Assembly (NCBI GenBank): GCA_959606705.1
Contig: CAUHLX010000050.1
Location: 1 to 11,814, forward strand
Length of the DNA: 11,814 bases
Reading direction: 5' to 3'
DNA from: an uncultured Bacillota bacterium
GTDB taxonomy: Bacteria; Bacillota; Clostridia; Peptostreptococcales; Anaerovoracaceae
Shown here: positions 6,746 through 11,814 of the stretch, piece after piece
Layout: the number at the start of each line of letters is the position of its first letter
Numbering within the stretch: the first letter of the stretch is position 1
Translations under genes and position numbers: made by a program
Notes under the pieces: generated by a model
Told to the model about the DNA's origin: nothing
What the model saw: only the letters and a program-made list of their open reading frames with translations
Databases searched by the model: none

Positions 6746-6778
6746 GCAATCGGATTTAATAATTTAAGCGTCGATTGC
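6746..6778 (-). repeat. Inverted repeat in the thiolase leader
   Basis: GCAATCG (6746-6752) and CGATTGC (6772-6778) are perfect 7-base arms around an A+T-rich 19-base interior. The repeat lies within the predicted long 5' leader, about 50 bases before the thiolase start codon. A smaller stem (AGACA at 6722-6726 and TGTCT at 6740-6744 on the plus strand) follows just before the ribosome binding site. Confidence 0.4.
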
Positions 6779-6810
6779 TTCCGCTTTTGATTTACATGTT
6801 TCATTTCGTT

Positions 6811-6836
6811 TGCAAGGATATGATATCATACTTGCA
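6811..6836. promoter_or_regulatory. Dyad with a central 12-base palindrome in the thiolase leader
   Basis: TATGATATCATA (6819-6830) is a perfect 12-base palindrome, and complementary TGCAAG (6811-6816) and CTTGCA (6831-6836) flank it, offset by two extra bases on one side. It could be a regulator-binding site or an RNA hairpin in the leader. On the minus strand the palindrome also contains a TATGAT -10-like hexamer, so a second promoter cannot be excluded, although no good -35 is correctly spaced. Confidence 0.4.
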
Positions 6837-6899
6837 TAGCAGAAAACAAGGGCTGAACAAAAACTCTAATCCTACAAGACAGTCGAGGATTTTCAAGCG

Positions 6900-6928
6900 A
6901 TTATGCGGCTTTGTTAATTTTTTGCCAA
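6900..6928 (-). promoter_or_regulatory. Probable sigma-A promoter of the thiolase gene
   Basis: Minus-strand TTGGCA (6923-6928) and CATAAT (6900-6905), each one mismatch from consensus, are separated by 17 bases. Start near 6893 would give a leader of about 198 bases. It is the best promoter in the 317-base gap between the DUF2156 gene and the thiolase. Confidence 0.6.
6911..6928. promoter_or_regulatory. Rex-like operator over the thiolase promoter
   Basis: TTGTTAA-TTTT-TTGCCAA matches the published Rex consensus TTGTTAA-N4-TTAACAA at 12 of 14 defined positions, with a perfect left half. It covers the -35 box and spacer of the thiolase promoter, a position that would block RNA polymerase. 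Rex is the NADH/NAD+-sensing repressor, known to control thiolase and fermentation genes in clostridia. The region is A+T-rich, so a chance match is possible. Confidence 0.45.
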
Positions 6929-7002
6929 AATATTTTCGGGGAAGATAGATAATTTTTTAACAAACTCGAAACTATTTCCTTATTTGCGTGGGAAATTGAT
7001 CC

Positions 7003-7019
7003 TTTGTAATTTTTACAAA
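7003..7019. repeat. A+T-rich palindrome spanning the DUF2156 stop codon
   Basis: TTTGTAA (7003-7009) and TTACAAA (7013-7019) are perfect arms around TTT. On the minus strand the TAA stop codon of the DUF2156 gene lies inside the first arm. The stem is too A+T-rich and lacks a strong T-run for a confident terminator, so transcription of the operon may read on toward the thiolase. Confidence 0.4.
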
Positions 7020-7987
7020 AATATCGGATTGGCTTTCCCCTGTGCCAGATCGGATTTGAAAACAGCTACGTGATTTTCCACCAGCTTTACCGGCTTGTAA
7101 GACAGCTTGGCCTTGCGAAGCCCCGGAAGCCCCATATCCTCTTCCCGATTGATGAATTTGACATGACTGGCCACGTGTTTGCAGAACTCGTTGTTAATGG
7201 CCTGATAGAGCCCGCGGAATTCCACATTTGCCTTTTCCACATGGACGACCACGGTCTTTTTTCCTAAGTACCCGCCGATGCTGATGGCTTCCAGCTTTCC
7301 GTCGATCCGGATGGCTCCCGTGAGATAGCCTACCTTGTCGATGTTGTCGAACACATCGGACATAGCCCGCTCCTCCATCCCCAGAAGCTCCTGCTCCACT
7401 TCCGTTTCCACCGCGGCCTTTCGTTCATTGAACTCTCGAATAAACTGCCGGGCCTCCGGCGCGTCCGCCGGCGTCAGCGGTCCGTATTCGTATTGGTAAT
7501 GATTGATGAAATAATTGAGGTGATTTCTCTTTCCGTGGTAATCCCGACCCGCCAGATCGATAAGGTCCTTGGTCCGATACACATAATCGTAATTGGGCCG
7601 GTCTTCATAGTAGACCATTTCGTTGGGAAACGCTTCCTTCATGATCTCCAGCATGTGAAAAGGCAAAATCATGATGCACAGCGGACTTCCATGCGCCTCG
7701 AAAATCTGCTTCGCCGTGAGTACCGCCTGGCGTACTCCTTCCGGATCGTAGGTCCCGGTCCGGGTCAGCGGCGGATAAAGGTAAGGCCGTTCTCCCTCTT
7801 CCTCGAAATTGTTGACGCCCGCGATGCAGAGATAATCGCCGATGATCTGCCATTGCAGCTGATACACCTCTCTCCACATATATAAGGAAGTAAACGTCAG
7901 CCCCGACGTCTTGTAATCGAAGCCTTGCAGATATTCTTCGAGAATCGGCCTCGCGTCAATGGTTATTTCATTTTCAAATAGTTTCAT
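7013..7987 (-). CDS. DUF2156 domain protein (GNAT-like fold)
   Basis: This 324-residue soluble protein matches DUF2156, a domain related to the C-terminal region of phosphatidylglycerol lysyltransferases, with a tandem GNAT-like acyltransferase fold. Recognisable stretches are KTSGLTFTSLYMWRE (26-40), the HGKRNHLNYFINHY region (151-164) between the two halves, and the C-terminal FINREEDMGLPGLRKAKL (278-295). Unlike the MprF-type lysyltransferases it has no membrane segments, so it is a stand-alone form whose acceptor is unknown. The start ATG at 7985-7987 has GAGGTG about 11 bases upstream. It is the last gene of the SurE operon, 28 bases after the cysteine hydrolase. Function cannot be named beyond a possible aminoacyl or acyl transferase. 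Confidence 0.85.
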   Translation of the reverse strand: MKLFENEITIDARPILEEYLQGFDYKTSGLTFTSLYMWREVYQLQWQIIGDYLCIAGVNNFEEEGERPYLYPPLTRTGTYDPEGVRQAVLTAKQIFEAHGSPLCIMILPFHMLEIMKEAFPNEMVYYEDRPNYDYVYRTKDLIDLAGRDYHGKRNHLNYFINHYQYEYGPLTPADAPEARQFIREFNERKAAVETEVEQELLGMEERAMSDVFDNIDKVGYLTGAIRIDGKLEAISIGGYLGKKTVVVHVEKANVEFRGLYQAINNEFCKHVASHVKFINREEDMGLPGLRKAKLSYKPVKLVENHVAVFKSDLAQGKANPIFL

Positions 7988-8015
7988 GCGCTCTTTTTCA
8001 CCTCATCGGTTTTCG

Positions 8016-8573
8016 TTATTTTATCAACGCCGAAATTTCCTTGAAGCCCGCCTCCTTGGCGCCCTTCAGCAGTTCAAACAGCACGGATTCACAGGTTACG
8101 GAAAAGCCTCCCAAATCCCGAAGCCGCTCTTCGGCGTATTTCTGATCCAACCGGTTTCTGGAAGAAACACAGTCGCAAGCCATGAATACAGTATACCCTT
8201 TTTCCAGCAGATCAATCGCCGTCTGCAAAACGCATACGTGTGCCTCGATGCCGCAGATCACCGCACAGCGTTTTCCTTCTTTATAATAGGCATCCATCTG
8301 CCGAACGAACTCCTCCGTTTCCATACAGCTGAAGGTGGTTTTCTCGATGGGCTGAAACTCTCCCAGACTCTCCGCCACGGAAGGAATCGTCTCTCCCAAG
8401 CCGCGGGTGTACTGCTGACTGACGATGATCGGCGCTCCCAGGATGCGGAAGCCGCGGATCAGCTGGTTGGCTTTCCGCTCCAGTTCCTCCTTATCCTCCA
8501 TCGCCGGCATGATCTTGTCCTGAAAATCCACACAAACCAATACGGTATTTTCCCGATTCATCTTCTTGCTCAT
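8016..8573 (-). CDS. Isochorismatase-family cysteine hydrolase
   Basis: This 185-residue cytoplasmic hydrolase has the complete catalytic triad of the isochorismatase/nicotinamidase superfamily: Asp16 (VCVDFQDK), Lys78 (IEKTTFSCM) and the nucleophile Cys114 in CGIEAHVCVLQTAIDL. The conserved cis-peptide region precedes the Cys. Its short length and the layout resemble the YcaC-like group, whose substrates are mostly unknown, more than true nicotinamidases. I see no clear metal-binding DxHxxxxH motif, which argues against PncA. AAAGGAG lies seven bases before the ATG. It is the middle gene of a tight three-gene minus-strand set, 47 bases after surE and 28 bases before the DUF2156 gene. Confidence 0.9.
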   Translation of the reverse strand: MSKKMNRENTVLVCVDFQDKIMPAMEDKEELERKANQLIRGFRILGAPIIVSQQYTRGLGETIPSVAESLGEFQPIEKTTFSCMETEEFVRQMDAYYKEGKRCAVICGIEAHVCVLQTAIDLLEKGYTVFMACDCVSSRNRLDQKYAEERLRDLGGFSVTCESVLFELLKGAKEAGFKEISALIK

Positions 8574-8588
8574 CGCTTTTCTCCTTTC

Positions 8589-8618
8589 CTTGGTTCTTCG
8601 TTTTTTCTTGGTTCCTCG
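8589..8618. repeat. Short direct repeat between surE and the cysteine hydrolase
   Basis: Two 12-base copies (8589-8600 and 8607-8618) of CTTGGTTCYTCG, matching at 11 of 12 positions, are separated by six T. They fill most of the 47-base spacer between surE and the next gene. Probably a local duplication that set the intergenic spacing; no function is evident. Confidence 0.45.
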
Positions 8619-8620
8619 TG

Positions 8621-9385
8621 CTATAATCCGATCCCCCAGCCGCGGACTTCTTCCACCAGCTGGTGATTGGTCAAATCGTAATGCAGCGGCGTGATGGAAA
8701 TGAATCCGTCCTGATCCGCAATCACATCCACCGTTTCCGGAAGTCCTTGATATTCCACGGGAACCCCGGCATAGCCGTAGGCCTTTTTCCCGTCGGGCGC
8801 TTCCTGTTCTTCAAACTCTTCGGCGTATTCCCGCATCCCCAGCGTGGTATAACGGATGCCCGCGATTTCTTCCTCCGGCAAATCCGGAACATTAATGTTG
8901 AGCACCGTGCTGCTGTCCAGCTTGTCTCCGGCCGCCAGAAACGCATTGACCGCGATTTTAGCCGCGGCTTCAAAATGCCGAGGCTGGTGATTGTTCACCG
9001 AAACCGCCACTGCGGGCACGCCCGACAAAATTCCTTCGATCGCCGCGGAGACCGTACCCGAATACAGCACATCCGTACCCAGGTTCGCGCCGTGATTGAT
9101 TCCGGAAAAAACCATATCGATTGAGATTCCTTCCCGTTCTAAAATGGAGAGTCCCAGCTTCACACAGTCCGCCGGCGTTCCGGAGCAGGACAGCGCCTTC
9201 TTCACTCCCGGAAACTCCACTTCCTCCACCAGAATCGGCTGAGACACCGTGATGCCGTGTCCGCTGGCGCTTCTCTGGGAATCCGGCGCGCAGACGTAAA
9301 CATCCGCCACCTGTGCCAGCGCCCTGGCCAGCTCTCCGATCCCCTGAGCAAAAATTCCATCATCATTTGAAATCAAAAGTTTCAT
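8621..9385 (-). CDS. surE: 5'/3'-nucleotidase SurE
   Basis: This 254-residue metal-dependent phosphatase dephosphorylates 5'- and 3'-nucleoside monophosphates and sometimes short polyphosphate. The family signature starts at the N-terminus: ISNDDGIFAQGI, with metal ligands Asp8 and Asp9, Ser39 in SQRSASGHG, and Asn97 in FSGINHGANLG. The conserved GTPADCVKLG (69-78) and YSGTVSAAIEG (108-118) segments follow. Length is typical. I chose the ATG at 9383-9385, which begins directly at the conserved strand and has GGAAGGG (plus 9395-9401) nine bases upstream. A longer in-frame reading begins with GTG at 9434-9436, almost at the predicted transcription start, and is unlikely. It is the first gene of the three-gene operon with the cysteine hydrolase and DUF2156 protein. 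Confidence 0.95.
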   Translation of the reverse strand: MKLLISNDDGIFAQGIGELARALAQVADVYVCAPDSQRSASGHGITVSQPILVEEVEFPGVKKALSCSGTPADCVKLGLSILEREGISIDMVFSGINHGANLGTDVLYSGTVSAAIEGILSGVPAVAVSVNNHQPRHFEAAAKIAVNAFLAAGDKLDSSTVLNINVPDLPEEEIAGIRYTTLGMREYAEEFEEQEAPDGKKAYGYAGVPVEYQGLPETVDVIADQDGFISITPLHYDLTNHQLVEEVRGWGIGL

Positions 9386-9446
9386 ATTACCCATCCCTTC
9401 CGAAGCGGCTGGGAAGCACCGCTCATTTTCTTTCACACATTTTAAT

Positions 9447-9476
9447 AGTATAGCATATTCTTCCTTCCTTTGTCAG
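9447..9476 (-). promoter_or_regulatory. Extended -10 promoter of the surE operon
   Basis: Minus-strand CTGACA (9471-9476, one mismatch) and TATACT (9447-9452, one mismatch, preceded by TGC) are spaced by 18 bases. Start near 9440 would give a leader of about 55 bases. It is divergent from the DUF1538 promoter, about 60 bases away. Confidence 0.75.
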
Positions 9477-9538
9477 CCCGAGATCCTCCTCTGTCGCTTA
9501 TGGTCGAAAGAAAAAATAGACTTTACATAAAATAGAAA

Positions 9539-9567
9539 TTGACTTTTTTTACCGAATCGTGTACAAT
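9539..9567 (+). promoter_or_regulatory. Sigma-A promoter of the DUF1538/PII-like operon
   Basis: TTGACT (9539-9544) and TACAAT (9562-9567), each one mismatch from consensus, are separated by exactly 17 bases. Start near 9574 leaves a leader of about 150 bases before the ATG at 9725. A longer in-frame reading from 9539 would start inside the -35 box, so it is not the true protein start. Confidence 0.82.
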
Positions 9568-9581
9568 AAGAACAAGATTAG

Positions 9582-9665
9582 ACATATATATATGTAGACA
9601 ACTTATTACCCCACGTATATATATTAATTCTTTTCGGCAGATTCTTTGCCGCGGCGCTTCCGCCG
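9582..9665 (+). promoter_or_regulatory. Structured leader of the DUF1538 gene
   Basis: The leader begins with a perfect 14-base palindrome, ACATATATATATGT (9582-9595), near the transcription start. Two adjacent G+C-rich hairpins follow: CGGCA (9635-9639) with TGCCG (9647-9651), and CGGCG (9652-9656) with CGCCG (9661-9665) around a CTTC loop. A short T-rich stretch follows the second. This could be an attenuator or operator region. It matches no riboswitch I recognise. Confidence 0.4.
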
Positions 9666-9724
9666 ATCTTTTCCGCTTCATTCTGTTTTTCCTAAAGGAT
9701 ATCTTGTACAAAAAGGGGGATTTT

Positions 9725-11386
9725 ATGAATCAAAATTTACTGACAAATCTGTTAATTAAGTGGAGGGAAGCTGTGCTTTCCGTCCTGCCCATCGCGGCCA
9801 TCGTGTTGATTCTGCACTTTACCATCGCGCCCATGCCTACTGGTACACTTGGACTATTCCTGATCGGGACGGTTCTGCTGGTCTTCGGGATGGGGTTGTT
9901 TACTCTGGGCGCCGACTTGGCGATGATGCCCATGGGAGAGCAAATCGGCTCCCAACTGCTTCGTTCCAAAAAGCTCTGGCTGTTGATCCTGGTGAGCCTG
10001 GCCATCGGGGTGATGATTACCATCGCCGAACCGGATCTCCAGGTCCTGGCCGAACAGGTCCCGTCCGTGCCGAATCTGGTCCTGATCCTGTCCGTGGCCT
10101 TCGGCGTAGGAATCTTCCTGGTGGTCTCGCTTCTGCGAGTCATCTTTCAGATCCGCCTGTCCTATTTGCTTTTAGGTCTTTATGCCATCGTATTCGGCAT
10201 CGCCTTTTTCATTCCCGGGGATTATCTGTCCGTGGCCTTTGATTCCGGCGGAGTGACCACCGGTCCCATTACGGTTCCTTTTATTCTGGCGTTGGGCGTG
10301 GGCGTTTCGGCCATTCGCGGCGGAAAAAGCTCTCACGATGACAGCTTCGGCTTAGTTGCGCTCTGCTCCATCGGTCCGATTCTGGCCGTGATGATTACCG
10401 GTCTGTTTTTCGACCCCTCCTCCACCGGCTATACTACGGAGGTATCCGCCCAAGTTTCGGGAATGCGCGAGGTCCTGCTGCGATTTGCCCACGGCCTCCC
10501 CGAATATTTTCAAGAGGTGGCCATGGCGCTTCTGCCGATCATCCTTTTCTTTCTGGTCTTTCAGCTGGTGGCCTTGAAGCTGCCCAAGTCTCAGATCATC
10601 AAAATGACGGTGGGGGTAATCTACACCTTCGGCGGTCTGGTCCTCTTCCTCACCGGAGTGAACGTGGGCTTTATGCCGGTGGGCCGCTTCCTGGGAGAAA
10701 CCATTGGCAACCTGCCGTTTAACTGGATTCTCATTCCTCTGGGAATGCTCATGGGCTTTGTCATCGTTGCGGCCGAGCCGGCGGTTCATGTCCTCAACGA
10801 TCAGGTCGAAGAGATTACCGGCGGTGCGATTTCCAAGCGCACCATGCTGGCCGGCTTGGCCTGCGGCGTGGCTCTGTCCATCGGCTTGGCCATGCTGCGC
10901 GTCCTCACCGGCTTGTCCATCTGGTACATGATCCTCCCCGGTTATCTGCTGGCTCTGTCCCTGACCTTCCTGGTTCCCCGAATCTTTACCGCCATCGCCT
11001 TCGATTCCGGCGGAGTGGCTTCCGGCCCCATGACCGCCACCTTCCTGCTTCCGCTGACCATGGGAGCCTGCGAGGCCGTGGGCGGCAACATCCTCACCGA
11101 TGCGTTCGGTGTCGTAGCCATGGTAGCCATGACCCCGCTGCTGACCATTCAGATCATCGGCCTGGTCTACCAATTCAAAATTAAGCGGACCGAGCACAAG
11201 GAGACTGACAAAATACTGGATCCTCAGTGGTTTTCCCAGGTGGGCGCCGAATGGCTGACGCAAGTGCGTTCCGACTGGCTGGCCATGGAGCAGGCCCGTC
11301 TGCTGGCCGATCTGAACACCGACAACTGCTTTATTGACTTGGAAGAGCTGCATGCCATGAAGAACGAAACGCTTTCGCGCTCGTAA
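9725..11386 (+). CDS. DUF1538 duplicated integral membrane protein
   Basis: This 553-residue membrane protein consists of two DUF1538 units in tandem. Four segment pairs show the duplication: LGADLAMMPMGEQIG (61-75) with TGVNVGFMPVGRFLG (310-324), AEPDLQVLAEQV with AEPAVHVLNDQV, AFDSGGVTTGPITVPF (171-186) with AFDSGGVASGPMTATF (425-440), and DSFGLVALCSIGPIL with DAFGVVAMVAMTPLL. About a dozen or more hydrophobic segments are visible. The charged and small-residue AFDSGG and AEP motifs inside membrane regions resemble the re-entrant substrate or ion sites of transporters, so I infer transport. No substrate is known to me. The last roughly 68 residues are a soluble tail. The ATG at 9725 has AGGGGGA just upstream. 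The PII-like gene follows 20 bases after the stop, in one operon. Confidence 0.88.
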   Translation: MNQNLLTNLLIKWREAVLSVLPIAAIVLILHFTIAPMPTGTLGLFLIGTVLLVFGMGLFTLGADLAMMPMGEQIGSQLLRSKKLWLLILVSLAIGVMITIAEPDLQVLAEQVPSVPNLVLILSVAFGVGIFLVVSLLRVIFQIRLSYLLLGLYAIVFGIAFFIPGDYLSVAFDSGGVTTGPITVPFILALGVGVSAIRGGKSSHDDSFGLVALCSIGPILAVMITGLFFDPSSTGYTTEVSAQVSGMREVLLRFAHGLPEYFQEVAMALLPIILFFLVFQLVALKLPKSQIIKMTVGVIYTFGGLVLFLTGVNVGFMPVGRFLGETIGNLPFNWILIPLGMLMGFVIVAAEPAVHVLNDQVEEITGGAISKRTMLAGLACGVALSIGLAMLRVLTGLSIWYMILPGYLLALSLTFLVPRIFTAIAFDSGGVASGPMTATFLLPLTMGACEAVGGNILTDAFGVVAMVAMTPLLTIQIIGLVYQFKIKRTEHKETDKILDPQWFSQVGAEWLTQVRSDWLAMEQARLLADLNTDNCFIDLEELHAMKNETLSRS

Positions 11387-11406
11387 ATAGAAAGGAGCCA
11401 ATTCCT

Positions 11407-11814
11407 ATGAAAGAACAAATTCCGGCCTTCGAGCCTCAGCCGACCTTCCTGCCGGACCCCATTAAGCTGCTGCTGACCATCGTGGATCGTGGAAAAGGAG
11501 AGGAAGCCGCTTCCCTTTTTCGAAAATTTGGAGTAACCTTTACTATGATCGCTCCCAGCAGGGGCGCGGCAGGTTCGGATATCGCGGACTTTTTGGGGCT
11601 CACCTCCGTGGAGCGAGACATCGTGCTCAGCGTGGCCCGCAGCGAAAGTATCGCCGCGATCCTCAACGCGGCCCAAAATCGATTTCACTTTGATCGCCCG
11701 GGGACGGGGCTTGCGGTCTCCCTCTCCATCACCGGAGTCAGCGGCCCGAAAGTGCTGGGCTATATTTCCGGAACAAAGCTTGACGAACCATTCCCACAGA
11801 CCATCGAGGAGGAA
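11407..11814 (+). CDS. PII-like signalling protein (3' end outside window)
   Basis: The first 136 residues are visible, open to the window edge with no stop. After a short leader, residues about 18-110 follow the PII ferredoxin-like pattern: strand IKLLLTIVDRG, helix GEEAASLFRKF, strand VTFTMIAPS, a T-loop-like stretch (51-66, RGAAGSDIADFLGLTS), strand RDIVLSVA, helix SIAAILNAAQNRF, and strand GLAVSLSITGVSG. Known PII proteins are trimeric and sense ATP/ADP and metabolites, often by plugging a partner transporter with the T-loop. The Tyr uridylylation site of classical GlnB is not evident in this loop, so it is a PII-like rather than GlnB-type protein. AAAGGAG (11391-11397) lies nine bases before the ATG. 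Position directly after the DUF1538 gene suggests it regulates that membrane protein. Confidence 0.75.
   Translation, partial: MKEQIPAFEPQPTFLPDPIKLLLTIVDRGKGEEAASLFRKFGVTFTMIAPSRGAAGSDIADFLGLTSVERDIVLSVARSESIAAILNAAQNRFHFDRPGTGLAVSLSITGVSGPKVLGYISGTKLDEPFPQTIEEE

Noticed and set aside
5496..6767. A 423-codon plus-strand open frame opposite the thiolase
   Set aside because: It is antisense to a perfectly conserved thiolase, has no ribosome binding site or recognisable domain, and its His/Gly/Asp-rich composition is typical of a shadow frame.
10352..11401. A 349-codon minus-strand open frame opposite the DUF1538 gene
   Set aside because: Low-complexity Gly/His/Gln-rich translation, antisense to a membrane protein with clear duplicated motifs.
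1..11814. CRISPR array, transposon ends, prophage or defence genes
   Set aside because: No repeat-spacer pattern, no transposase or integrase, and no long terminal inverted repeats; every large open frame fits ordinary metabolic, regulatory or membrane families.

Overview
The window looks like a chromosomal segment of an anaerobic Firmicute, most likely of class Clostridia. This is inferred from strong AGGAGG-type ribosome binding sites, near-consensus sigma-A promoters (TTGACA-17 bp-TATATT type), hairpin-plus-T terminators, a clostridial-type biosynthetic thiolase and moderate G+C. The species cannot be named from sequence reading alone. I see no insertion sequence, integrase, CRISPR array, tRNA or rRNA.

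Left edge (1-873): the first 36 codons of a minus-strand gene run off the window. Across a roughly 250-base divergent region lies a small plus-strand TPR-repeat protein gene, which ends at a bidirectional terminator.

Catabolic cluster (898-5437, all minus strand): an IclR-family regulator (4553-5329) has its own promoter and terminator. Downstream of it a strong promoter overlaps an array of GGAAC half-sites and drives three genes. In transcription order these are an SMP-30/gluconolactonase-type lactonase fused to a carboxymuconolactone-decarboxylase (CMD) domain, a YjiH-family membrane protein with a nucleoside-recognition/Gate domain, and an HpcH/HpaI-type class II aldolase. Together they read as uptake or sensing, lactone processing and retro-aldol cleavage of an unknown sugar acid or dicarboxylic acid. 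The lactonase-CMD fusion resembles in logic, but not in fold, the PcaL fusion of the beta-ketoadipate pathway. This is the best candidate here for an undescribed pathway.

Thiolase (5517-6695, minus): a complete acetyl-CoA acetyltransferase gene preceded by a 317-base gene-free stretch. That stretch holds a good promoter overlapped by a Rex-like (NADH-sensing repressor) site, then a long leader with inverted repeats.

Housekeeping-like operon (7013-9476, minus): SurE nucleotidase, an isochorismatase-like cysteine hydrolase and a DUF2156 protein, transcribed from an extended -10 promoter.

Right edge (9539-11814, plus): a strong promoter and a 150-base structured leader precede an internally duplicated DUF1538 membrane protein. 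It is followed 20 bases later by a PII-like signalling protein that runs off the window in frame. The pair suggests a membrane transporter gated by a dedicated PII-like partner, and is the second candidate for an under-described system.
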